A stretch of DNA of 23,132 bases from an uncultured bacterium (GTDB taxonomy: Bacteria > CAIJMQ01). Of this stretch, positions 1-7,916 are shown piece after piece (the stretch's first letter is position 1; each line of letters starts with the position of its first letter). A model generated the notes under the pieces. That model was not told the origin of the DNA. It saw nothing but the letters and a program-made list of their open reading frames with translations, and did no database searches. The stretch spans positions 1 to 23,132 of the forward strand of contig CAIJMQ010000029.1 in the NCBI GenBank assembly GCA_903821905.1. Direction: 5' to 3'. The position numbers were made by a program, and so were the translations under genes.

Positions 1-1628
1 AGAATATGTCCCGCGCTTGTAAGAACTATGGATTCTTAAACATATTTCCCGACACAGACGGAGTATTGAGGAAAGCAATACTGCCGATGAAATATAAATC
101 CGACATAGAATGGTATAGTTCTTTCCCCCTGCAGATATTAAAAAATTATTTAGGTGAAACTATACAGCTTAAAGTTTTAAACAATGGCATATCAGTTCTT
201 TCATTGGGAGAAAGGAATATCCCGGTTGATACAAGCGGAGCGATACTGATTGATTATAGTGTGCCCTTTGAATCTTTCCCTACCTATTCATTTGTTGATG
301 TTATGAATGGGACAGTCGATAACCCGGCAAAATTCAAAGACAAAATTGTATTGATAGGAATAACAGACCCCGGTCTTGTAAGAGATACTTGGACTACTCC
401 GGTCGAACCGGTAGTCCCCGGCATAAAAATACATGCACAAACCATAAATACAATACTTAATAACTGGTTTATTTCTTACTCACGTACGCTTTTAAGTCCT
501 GTTTATCCCGATTCGTTCCTAAAAGGTGAATTTATATATTATTCCGATAAAGTAAATCTTATTAATCTATTAGCCATAATCTTATTAGGCGGAATACTTA
601 TCTTGGCTATTCCCAAATTCCCCCATGCAAGTTATGGTGCTTATACAGCCATTTTATTACTTGTCGGTTATAGTTTCACAGTATTTTTCCTGTTTAAAAA
701 TATGAGAATCTGGATTAATATGGTCTATCCTCTTTCGAGTATTGCCATTGTTTATACAACGGAAACGCTTTATAGGGCTTTGACTACTGAGCGAAAGGCA
801 CGTGAGATACGGGGTGCTTTTCAAACTTATGTTCCCCATCAAATTGTTGATGAACTTATCAAACATCCTGAAAAATTACAGTTAGGCGGAGAAAGAACAA
901 ATGTTTCTATTCTTTATTCCGATGTGAAAGGATTTACAACCATATCTGAGAAACTTTCCCCAGAAGAACTTGTTGAACTTATGAATAGTTATTTTACGCC
1001 GATGAGCGGGATAGTATTTAAATATGAAGGGACACTTGATAAATATATCGGAGATGCTCTTTTAGCTTTTTACGGAGCGCCGTTGCCACAGGAAGACCAT
1101 TCCTTAAGGGTTACTCTTTCAGCTTTGGATATGATAAGAACATTGAAAGAATTGAGAAAGAAATGGAAAGAAGAGAATAAACCTTTGATCGATATCGGTA
1201 TCGGCGTAAACACAGGCGAAGTATCTGTCGGAAACATGGGTTCAAATACGCGGTTCAACTACACGGTAATGGGAGATAACGTCAATCTAACTCAGCGAAT
1301 AGAAGAATTGACCAGAATATATAAGAATAATATATTAATCAGCGAGTTCACTTATAAAAAAGTAAAAGAACAAATTCTGTGCAGGGAAATTGATGAGGTT
1401 ACAGTAAGGGGAAGAACTCAACCAATGAAGATTTATGAACCTATTGGTAGGATAGAAGAAATAACTCCCGAAGACAAGAACATTACAGTGCACTTTGAAT
1501 CAGGGCTTAAACTGTATAGAGAGAAAAAGTTTTCTGAAGCAGAGAAAGAATTCGATGAAGTATTGAAAATAGCATCCGAAGATGGCCCCAGCAAGTATTT
1601 CTTGGAGAAAAGCAAGGAGAAAAGGTAA
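1..1628 (+). CDS. CHASE2-domain class III adenylate/guanylate cyclase, 5' partial
   Basis: Likely makes cAMP from ATP at the membrane in response to an extracytoplasmic signal. The frame is open to the left edge, so the start lies outside; the ATG at 6 is internal, since only about 170 residues of CHASE2 sensor precede the membrane segments. Numbering from position 6: CHASE2 remainder about 1-165, hydrophobic segments about 184-255, cyclase domain about 295-465. The cyclase domain keeps metal-binding D306 (SDVKGFT) and D350 (KYIGD), the purine-selecting K346, and the Asn and Arg of the NVNLTQR stretch. A TPR-like helix pair ends the protein (about 495-540). All seen catalytic residues fit an active adenylate cyclase; a guanylate preference is less likely because of K346. 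The histidine kinase starts immediately after its stop, implying one operon. Confidence 0.9.
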   Translation, partial: NMSRACKNYGFLNIFPDTDGVLRKAILPMKYKSDIEWYSSFPLQILKNYLGETIQLKVLNNGISVLSLGERNIPVDTSGAILIDYSVPFESFPTYSFVDVMNGTVDNPAKFKDKIVLIGITDPGLVRDTWTTPVEPVVPGIKIHAQTINTILNNWFISYSRTLLSPVYPDSFLKGEFIYYSDKVNLINLLAIILLGGILILAIPKFPHASYGAYTAILLLVGYSFTVFFLFKNMRIWINMVYPLSSIAIVYTTETLYRALTTERKAREIRGAFQTYVPHQIVDELIKHPEKLQLGGERTNVSILYSDVKGFTTISEKLSPEELVELMNSYFTPMSGIVFKYEGTLDKYIGDALLAFYGAPLPQEDHSLRVTLSALDMIRTLKELRKKWKEENKPLIDIGIGVNTGEVSVGNMGSNTRFNYTVMGDNVNLTQRIEELTRIYKNNILISEFTYKKVKEQILCREIDEVTVRGRTQPMKIYEPIGRIEEITPEDKNITVHFESGLKLYREKKFSEAEKEFDEVLKIASEDGPSKYFLEKSKEKR

Positions 1629-1629
1629 A

Positions 1630-2868
1630 TTGGTTAAAAAAACCGGCTGCCCAAAAGGCAGAAAAGATTCATCATTAACAAAAGAGCTTGATACTCTACA
1701 TCGAATTTCCGGGTTCATTGATTCAATAACTGACCTGAAGTCTCTGCTTAAAATGATTATGGAAGAGAGCAAGAAAGTTGTGAATGCGGAAGCGAGTTCA
1801 CTTTTACTTTATGATAACGAGAAAGATGAATTGTATTTTGAAGTTGCACTGGGCAAAAGAGGCGAAAATGTCAAAGAAATTAGATTAAAAGCCGGACAAG
1901 GTATAGCCGGCACTGTTGCAAGAAAGAAGAAATCCATAAATATAAGTAATGTCAAAAAAACAAACATGTGGAATAGCGATGCAGATAAAATGTCGGGTTT
2001 CAAAACCCGTTCTATACTTGCTGTTCCTATGATAAGAAAGAATAACCTTTCAGGTGTCATTGAAGTTCTTAATAAAAAAGGTGCTGATAATTTTTCCAGT
2101 GAAGATGTCCGAATAATGGAGATATTAGCCGAGCAGGCTGCTCTATGTATTGAAAATGCAAAGTTGTATGAAGAGAACCTAAGAACGGCGCGAATGGCAG
2201 CTATCGGACAAACAATGGCGGAATTATCTCATTATATAAAGAATGTTTTGGCAGGATTTGAAGCAAGTAGTTCTCTTTTGGAATCGGGTTTGGAAAAAGA
2301 TAACCGCAAACTTATAGAGCAAGGCTGGTCTTTCTTGAAACAAAGTGAAGAGAAGATTTCGTCCCTTGTTATGAATATGTTAAGTTATTCCAAAAACAGA
2401 AAACCATCTTTTGATTTGCATGATGTGAACAAAGTGGTTGGGGATGTAGTCTCGTTGATGCAACCACGCTTAAAAGAAAAATCGATAGGGATTGAGAGTA
2501 ATTTAGACAAGAATATAAAAGAAATAGTAATTGACAGCGACGGTATCTATAACTGTGTTCTTAATTTAATATCTAATGCTATGGAAGCAATAGAAGGTGA
2601 AAATGGTAAAATAACGGTAAACACGCTGGATGACAAAGAGAATAAACAGGTTAAAATAGAAATCAAAGACAATGGAAACGGCATTCCTAAGGATAAACTT
2701 AATAATGTTTTTAATCTTTTCTACTCATCAAAGAAAAAGGGAACGGGACTTGGTTTGGCGGTTACAAAAAAAATAATTGATGAACACAAAGGAAAAATTT
2801 CAGTAGAATCGCAGGAGGGGAAGGGAACGAAGTTTACAATCGTTCTCTCCGCCAATGCAAACAAATAA
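1630..2868 (+). CDS. GAF-domain sensor histidine kinase
   Basis: Cytoplasmic sensor kinase with no membrane segment. Numbering from the TTG at 1630 (412 aa): GAF domain about 30-180, a short helix, H-box with H201 (ELSHYIKN), N-box about 308-318 (LNLISNAMEA), G1 DNGNGIP at about 347-353, and G2 GTGLGLA at about 371-377. I prefer TTG 1630 because AAGGAG at 1614-1619 lies 10 bases upstream and the cyclase stop ends at 1628. An ATG at 1582 would add 16 basic residues, overlap the cyclase by 47 bases and has no clear ribosome binding site. Tight spacing to the cyclase suggests coupled translation and a shared signalling task. No receiver or response regulator follows, so the partner is unknown. 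Confidence 0.88.
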   Translation: MVKKTGCPKGRKDSSLTKELDTLHRISGFIDSITDLKSLLKMIMEESKKVVNAEASSLLLYDNEKDELYFEVALGKRGENVKEIRLKAGQGIAGTVARKKKSINISNVKKTNMWNSDADKMSGFKTRSILAVPMIRKNNLSGVIEVLNKKGADNFSSEDVRIMEILAEQAALCIENAKLYEENLRTARMAAIGQTMAELSHYIKNVLAGFEASSSLLESGLEKDNRKLIEQGWSFLKQSEEKISSLVMNMLSYSKNRKPSFDLHDVNKVVGDVVSLMQPRLKEKSIGIESNLDKNIKEIVIDSDGIYNCVLNLISNAMEAIEGENGKITVNTLDDKENKQVKIEIKDNGNGIPKDKLNNVFNLFYSSKKKGTGLGLAVTKKIIDEHKGKISVESQEGKGTKFTIVLSANANK

Positions 2869-2884
2869 TAACCGGGAGTGAGTT

Positions 2885-4138
2885 ATGGGACAGACACTGG
2901 TAGAAAAAATTTTGTCTAAAAAATGCGGCAGAAAAGTTACAGCAGGCGAAATAGCAATTGTGCCTTTGGACTGGATTATGGCGCAGGATGGCACAGCACC
3001 GCTTGCTATTGATTCGTGGAAGAAATTAGGTTTAAACAAAGTAGCTAAACCAAAAAATACGATTTTCTTTTTGGACCATTCAGCTCCTGCTCCGCGTAAG
3101 GAAATGGCTGGACATCATAAAGTTATGAGAGAGTTTGCAAAAGAATATGGCATTATTATCTCCAAAATAGGGGACGGAATCTGTCATCAACTCTTACCGG
3201 AATTATATGTAGGCCCTGGCGATATCGTGATAGGTGCTGATTCACATACTTGCACTCACGGTGCTTTGGGTGCTTTTGCAACCGGCATGGGCTCTACTGA
3301 TATTGCAGTAGGTATGACCTTAGGTAAAATGTGGTTCAGGGTTCCCGCCACCATTAAGGTTGAAGTCAAAGGCAAATTCCCCAAAGGTGTAATAGCAAAG
3401 GACTTGATTCTTAATGTAATCGGCATTCTTACCAGTGAAGGTGCTATATATAAAGCTTTGGAGTTTTCAGGAGAAACGATTTCAAATCTTCCAATGAATG
3501 AACGACTCACAATATGTAATATGGCGGTTGAAGCGGGTGCCAAGGTTGGTTTAATAGCATCAGACAAAATAACAAAAGAATATCTTGCGAGTATGGGAAG
3601 AGAAAAACAATATGTAGAAATAAAGCCCGACGAAGATGCTGTATATGAGCGAGTTGTATCTATCGATGCAAACAAACTGTCTCCCCAAATAGCGGTTCCA
3701 CACAGCGTAGATAATGTGAAAGATGTAAAAGAACTTAAAGGAACAAAAATAGACCAGGTTTTGATTGGGACTTGCACCAACGGAAGATTGGAAGATTTTA
3801 GAGCTGTCTGCAAGATACTCAAAGGTAAGAAAGTTGCCAAAAGTGTGCGGCTCGTTGTTGGTCCTGCTTCAAAGACAATTTATGCGCAAGGTTTAAAAGA
3901 AGGACTATGGGAAATCATAGTAGAGGCAGGCGGTATTATTCTTCCTCCCGGATGCGGTCCTTGTGTAGGAATACATCAGGGAATCTTAGCCGATGGCGAA
4001 GTATGTCTATCAACAGCAAATAGGAACTTCCACGGTAGAATGGGCAATCCTAATTCTTATATTTACCTTGCATCGCCTTTAACCGCTGTAGCTTCAGCGA
4101 TAAAAGGCGAAATAACAGACCCAAGAGATTTCCTATAA
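2885..4138 (+). CDS. leuC: 3-isopropylmalate dehydratase large subunit
   Basis: Aconitase-superfamily Fe-S lyase that, with a small subunit (LeuD), isomerises 2-isopropylmalate to 3-isopropylmalate in leucine synthesis. At 417 residues it matches the short archaeal/bacterial LeuC-2 type. The three 4Fe-4S ligands are visible as C297 (IGTCTNGR) and C357/C360 (PPGCGPC), as are the family blocks GADSHTCTHGALG (118-130) and NRNFHGRMG (379-387). Ribosome binding site GGGAGTG just before the ATG. The usual partner leuD and leuB are not adjacent; the next genes encode an ABC exporter. Homoaconitase or 2-methylmalate/citramalate-type dehydratase are alternative substrates within this subfamily that sequence alone cannot exclude. 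Confidence 0.88.
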   Translation: MGQTLVEKILSKKCGRKVTAGEIAIVPLDWIMAQDGTAPLAIDSWKKLGLNKVAKPKNTIFFLDHSAPAPRKEMAGHHKVMREFAKEYGIIISKIGDGICHQLLPELYVGPGDIVIGADSHTCTHGALGAFATGMGSTDIAVGMTLGKMWFRVPATIKVEVKGKFPKGVIAKDLILNVIGILTSEGAIYKALEFSGETISNLPMNERLTICNMAVEAGAKVGLIASDKITKEYLASMGREKQYVEIKPDEDAVYERVVSIDANKLSPQIAVPHSVDNVKDVKELKGTKIDQVLIGTCTNGRLEDFRAVCKILKGKKVAKSVRLVVGPASKTIYAQGLKEGLWEIIVEAGGIILPPGCGPCVGIHQGILADGEVCLSTANRNFHGRMGNPNSYIYLASPLTAVASAIKGEITDPRDFL

Positions 4139-4198
4139 TAAGAACTCCTATCTTCCATGGAATACCTGAATAATTGTCTAAAGCTGTTACACATATCT

Positions 4199-4207
4199 TG
4201 GTACAAT
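4199..4207 (+). promoter_or_regulatory. Possible extended -10 promoter for the ABC exporter operon
   Basis: TGGTACAAT matches an extended -10 (TGn plus TACAAT). No good -35 lies 16-18 bases upstream (TTGTCT at 4174 is 22 bases away). If used, transcription would begin near 4214, which rules out the TTG at 4174 as the start of the following gene. Weak evidence. Confidence 0.3.
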
Positions 4208-4221
4208 ATATAAAACTACCC

Positions 4222-5055
4222 ATGTTATCTAAAACCAACAAAATATATTCTATGTGGCAAAGCTTAAAAGCGTATTCTTACTTTACTAAAATCCGCATTA
4301 TCAATAATTTTGCATATAGTTTTGAAATTATGGCCCGTTTCGTATCCAATTTTTTGGTTTTAGTTATTACCGTATTTATCTGGAAGGCAGCGTATAAGAA
4401 TAATGTCGGTATAGCGGAAGTTAATCAGGAACAGATGATTACTTACAGCATTATTTCTATATTGCTGGTTTCGATATATAGCGTAAGGGTCGACCGTATC
4501 GTTAATGAGCGTGTCCGCGAAGGATTTATTGCTATAGATTTCATGCGTCCTATTAATCTTATAGTCGGATGGTTTTTTGACGATATTGGAACCAGCATAG
4601 ACTCTTTTCTGCTGACTCTGTTGCCGCTGTTGATTTTTTCTATCGCGATAATAAAAGTCCCTTTGCCTGCCAATCTAACCGCTTTTATGTTGTTTTTGGC
4701 AAGTGTTTTTTTGAGTTATCTTATTTTATGGATAATAACCGCCATGACAAGCATGATAGCATTTTGGTTTATTGAACTGGGCAATCTTTCGTTTGTAAGG
4801 TCTCAGTTAATTCGCATTCTTTCGGGGAGTTTCGTGCCGTTATGGTTTTTCCCGAAAGTAGTACAGAAAGTGTCCGCTTTTTTACCTTTTGTTTATATTT
4901 ACCAAGTGCCTTTGAGTATATATATCGGGAAAATAAATTTTCAACAGGCTTTGCAGTCCATGTTGATTCAAGTTGTTTGGATTCTGATTTTAATTTTCCT
5001 TTTAAGTCTTATATGGAAAAAGGCCTGTCGTATGGTAACTGTGCAAGGAGGATAA
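4222..5055 (+). CDS. ABC-2 type exporter permease (ABC2_membrane_6/DUF990-like)
   Basis: Inner-membrane permease, about 278 aa with six hydrophobic segments. The loop with RPINLIVGWFF is the hallmark seen in paired DUF990-type permeases (RP followed by a hydrophobic stretch), and the next gene carries the matching RPMDSFFLFI. Family members work as two-permease, one-ATPase exporters of unknown or lipid/drug-like substrates. The frame extends to a TTG at 4174, but that region looks like promoter; ATG 4222 or ATG 4252 (MWQSLKAY) are better starts, and neither has a strong ribosome binding site. The 3' end contains the AAGGAGG that serves the next gene, so translation is coupled. Confidence 0.8.
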   Translation: MLSKTNKIYSMWQSLKAYSYFTKIRIINNFAYSFEIMARFVSNFLVLVITVFIWKAAYKNNVGIAEVNQEQMITYSIISILLVSIYSVRVDRIVNERVREGFIAIDFMRPINLIVGWFFDDIGTSIDSFLLTLLPLLIFSIAIIKVPLPANLTAFMLFLASVFLSYLILWIITAMTSMIAFWFIELGNLSFVRSQLIRILSGSFVPLWFFPKVVQKVSAFLPFVYIYQVPLSIYIGKINFQQALQSMLIQVVWILILIFLLSLIWKKACRMVTVQGG

Positions 5056-5058
5056 ACT

Positions 5059-5874
5059 GTGTTCAGGTGGTTAAAACATTACATTTCCGTTACTAATTGT
5101 TTTGCCCGGTTAGCTATTCAGCGCCAGATGGAATATCCGACATTCCTTTTTGGTTGGATTGCCGGTAATTTTCTTCAATGGTTCGGAGGTTTGTGGTTGA
5201 TTCAGACCATTATGAGCCGTTTCGGAGATTTGGCGGGTTGGAAAGCAGAACAGGTGATTTTTATTTACAGTTTATCCGTAATTTCCCACGGTTTAGTTGT
5301 TATTTTTTTTCTTCAAACGTGGGTCATAGGACAGATGATTATTGTGGGCGAGTTCGACCGTATTCTTTTAAGACCTATGGATTCATTCTTTTTGTTTATT
5401 GTCCGCAATATTAATTTTGTGGGTATTACGGATGCTATCCCCGGCATTATAATTTTTTTCCATGCCTGTTCTTTGGTGAAATTTCATTGGTCTTTCGTCA
5501 ATATTGTTAATATCGGACTTATTTTGATAGGTGCCACTCTAATCAGAACAGCTTTATATATGCTGGTAGGATCCATTTCTTTCTGGAAAATAAATCGCGA
5601 TGCTCTATCGGTTTTGATGATGCATTTCCAACAGCAGGCGACCAGTTATCCTATTTCTATTTATCCGTATTCTTTGCAGGTGATTTTTACTTTTCTCATT
5701 CCCATCGGTTTTATTTCTTTTTATCCCGCCAGCCAGTTTTTTGGAATAGGGACGATTCTGGATATCCCTTTTAACTTTTCTTTTGCAACTTTATTTATGG
5801 GCGTTATATTTTTTTTCTTGGCTTCTTATGTGTTTACAACAGGTTTGAAAAAATACGAAAGTGTAGGTAATTAA
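5059..5874 (+). CDS. ABC-2 type exporter permease, second subunit
   Basis: Membrane protein of 271 aa with about six transmembrane helices and the RPMDSFFLFI loop, paralogous to the permease encoded just upstream. The start is a GTG at 5059, set by a strong AAGGAGG at 5045-5051 with 7-base spacing, which lies inside the last codons of the upstream gene. It ends directly before the ATPase ATG (stop 5872-5874, ATG 5875). The three genes therefore encode a complete heterodimeric exporter. The substrate cannot be read from sequence. Confidence 0.85.
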   Translation: MFRWLKHYISVTNCFARLAIQRQMEYPTFLFGWIAGNFLQWFGGLWLIQTIMSRFGDLAGWKAEQVIFIYSLSVISHGLVVIFFLQTWVIGQMIIVGEFDRILLRPMDSFFLFIVRNINFVGITDAIPGIIIFFHACSLVKFHWSFVNIVNIGLILIGATLIRTALYMLVGSISFWKINRDALSVLMMHFQQQATSYPISIYPYSLQVIFTFLIPIGFISFYPASQFFGIGTILDIPFNFSFATLFMGVIFFFLASYVFTTGLKKYESVGN

Positions 5875-6849
5875 ATGATAGTCGTAAAGAATTTAAGTAA
5901 AGAATTTTTGGTAATTAAAAAATCTCCCGGCTTTTCGGGCGCGTTAAAAAGTATTTTCTTCCCGGATAAAAAGATAGTCCATGCTATTGATAATGTAAGT
6001 TTTTCCATAAACCGCGGTGAAATCGTGGGTTATATAGGTCCCAATGGTGCAGGCAAGAGCACGACCGTAAAGATTCTATGCGGTATTCTGCACCCTACAA
6101 GCGGAACTATTTTAATTAACGGTCTGGACCCCCAGAAAAAACGTCAAGAAATCGTTCGCAATATTGGCACCGTTTTCGGTCAGAGGACACAGCTGTACTG
6201 GGATATACGCTTGGGAGAGTCCTTTGAACTCTTAAGACGTATTTATCGAATCGACAATGAAACCTATAATCATAATCTAAGTGTAATGAATGAAATGCTG
6301 CAGATTAATGAATTGATAGATATACCCGTTCGGCAATTATCTTTAGGCCAGAGGATGCGGGGTGATTTGGTTGCTGCATTCCTGCATTCCCCCAAGATTA
6401 TTTTCCTGGATGAACCTACTATCGGGCTGGATATCCAGGGGAAAAAGAGTATCCGCAAATTCATCAAAAACATCAACCGTTTAAATAAAGCGACCATAAT
6501 CTTAACAACCCACGACCTCGACGATGTGGAAGAACTATGCAATCGTTTAATCATTATCAATAAGGGGCGGATTGTCGAAGACGGGGGACTAAAGCAAATT
6601 ATAAATAAAATTACCCCTTACCGGTTATTGATTGTGGATGCGGAGAAAATACCGGTTAATTTTAAAACTGAAAACTGCGAGATAGTGAAATCCGAGCTTA
6701 ACCGCATTCACCTGAAATTCGACAAAAATAAAATAACAGCTTCGCAATTGATAGCCCAGATTTCCCTTCAGATTAAAATCGTCGATTTGAGTGTCAAGGA
6801 ATCCGATATTGAAGACGTTATTGAAAATATTTATGGCCAAAGTGTTTAA
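5875..6849 (+). CDS. ABC exporter ATP-binding protein
   Basis: Nucleotide-binding subunit (324 aa) that powers the two upstream permeases. Walker A GPNGAGKS (55-62), Q-loop Q103 (FGQRTQLYWD), signature LSLGQ (155-159), Walker B IIFLDE (175-180) and switch histidine H213 are all present, so it should be active. The N-terminal extension (about 15-35, FSGALKSIFFP) and the C-terminal domain of about 85 residues are typical of ATPases paired with DUF990-type permeases. Its ATG follows the upstream stop without a gap. Confidence 0.92.
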   Translation: MIVVKNLSKEFLVIKKSPGFSGALKSIFFPDKKIVHAIDNVSFSINRGEIVGYIGPNGAGKSTTVKILCGILHPTSGTILINGLDPQKKRQEIVRNIGTVFGQRTQLYWDIRLGESFELLRRIYRIDNETYNHNLSVMNEMLQINELIDIPVRQLSLGQRMRGDLVAAFLHSPKIIFLDEPTIGLDIQGKKSIRKFIKNINRLNKATIILTTHDLDDVEELCNRLIIINKGRIVEDGGLKQIINKITPYRLLIVDAEKIPVNFKTENCEIVKSELNRIHLKFDKNKITASQLIAQISLQIKIVDLSVKESDIEDVIENIYGQSV

Positions 6850-6850
6850 A

Positions 6851-6873
6851 GGTCAATCTTTGAAAAAGATACC
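6851..6873. terminator. Possible hairpin between convergent genes
   Basis: ATCTTT-GAA-AAAGAT forms a six-base-pair stem, extended by GGT/ACC across a two-base bulge. It sits in the 32-base gap between the convergent ABC ATPase and Ntn-hydrolase-like genes. No clean T-run follows directly (TAATTTTT begins about 9 bases later), so termination activity is uncertain. Confidence 0.3.
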
Positions 6874-6881
6874 GAGGAATT

Positions 6882-7826
6882 CTAATTTTTGTCAGTAGGT
6901 AAATTTTCTCCACTTTTCGGTAGAATAGTTCGTTGGTTTCTCGAAGCCACAACCTTTTGGGTCAAAGTTTTTTGAGCAATAGCTTTTTCAGCTGCCACTA
7001 CGGCTTTTTTAAGAAGACTTTTGATATATTTATCTACACTGTTTTTTGCTTTCAGAGATGCCTTGCGTTCCCTTTCTTGTTCTTCGTTATAGATTTTTTC
7101 TAGAACACCCAGAGTCTTACTATTTATTGATATCTTGGAACCAAGTGCTGGTCCAATCATAAACATATCAGTGACTGAGCCAACACCCGGTGCAACCTCT
7201 GCTCGCTTTTTTGCAGAATATACCAATAACAATGTTTCAGGAAACGACTTCCGTCTAGTATGTGAAGCAAACATCATTTGAGAATTTGCGTGTCCTGCTC
7301 CAATCCCTATTGCTGCAAAACCAACTAGGTTTCTACAACTAACGTCCTCTTTATCAACTACATAGATATTAGGTCCACTGCTATCCACTCCTGCAAATAT
7401 CGCAGCAATTGTTGGGATTTCAAAATTCCTCAGTTCATTAGCAAGCTGTCGAATTAATCCCGGATCCATTTCTTTCTGTCTACTGATAAAGGTATTGCTA
7501 TCTAATCCTAAAGGAGTAAGAATATTCTTCTCTGCTCTCTTAACACAGGCCTCGTGACAATAATGACTGTATAATTCAGCTATATCTTTTACATTCAACC
7601 AATTATTAGGTTCGGCCTTTAAGCGTTTATTTACCTCAGAAAAAACTTTTAGTAAGATTTCATCTTGTATGAAAGTATCACCTGCAATCATAGCAGTAAT
7701 TGAATTAGTTATGGAAATTATTTTGGTTAATTGAGGCTCAAATTCAATGTTACCAGAGGTTAACATGCGGTCTGAAGCTCCTATAATCTTATCGTTGTCA
7801 CATATAGCTGCAACACATACAGTCAT
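6882..7826 (-). CDS. Proteasome-fold (Ntn-hydrolase-like) protein
   Basis: 314 aa. The N-terminus MTVCVAAICDNDKIIGASDR resembles the start of proteasome beta-type subunits: T2 would be the N-terminal nucleophile after Met removal, with D19 (ASDR) and K35 (LTK) placed like the canonical D17 and K33. Glycine-rich GFAAIGIGAGHA at about 173-184 fits the later core strands. A long charged helical tail (about 240-314), rich in Lys, Arg, Glu and Ala, is unlike proteasome subunits and could be a coiled coil or tail. Strong ribosome binding site AAGGAGG, 9 bases before ATG. Single gene on the minus strand; the substrate is unknown. Assignment rests on motif reading; it may be a non-peptidase Ntn protein. 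Confidence 0.65.
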   Translation of the reverse strand: MTVCVAAICDNDKIIGASDRMLTSGNIEFEPQLTKIISITNSITAMIAGDTFIQDEILLKVFSEVNKRLKAEPNNWLNVKDIAELYSHYCHEACVKRAEKNILTPLGLDSNTFISRQKEMDPGLIRQLANELRNFEIPTIAAIFAGVDSSGPNIYVVDKEDVSCRNLVGFAAIGIGAGHANSQMMFASHTRRKSFPETLLLVYSAKKRAEVAPGVGSVTDMFMIGPALGSKISINSKTLGVLEKIYNEEQERERKASLKAKNSVDKYIKSLLKKAVVAAEKAIAQKTLTQKVVASRNQRTILPKSGENLPTDKN

Positions 7827-7916
7827 AGGTATTTACCTCCTTATTTCGTTTTTCTATTATGAAGGAACACACTCAATTTATTATACGCTTTTTCCACTTT
7901 TTAGATAACATATTTT

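Noticed and set aside
3256-3840. 194-codon minus-strand reading frame inside leuC
   Set aside because: It lies opposite a clear leuC with intact cluster cysteines, has no ribosome binding site and no family features; a shadow frame.
4174-4221. TTG start at 4174 for the first permease
   Set aside because: No ribosome binding site, and an extended -10-like box lies inside the extra segment.
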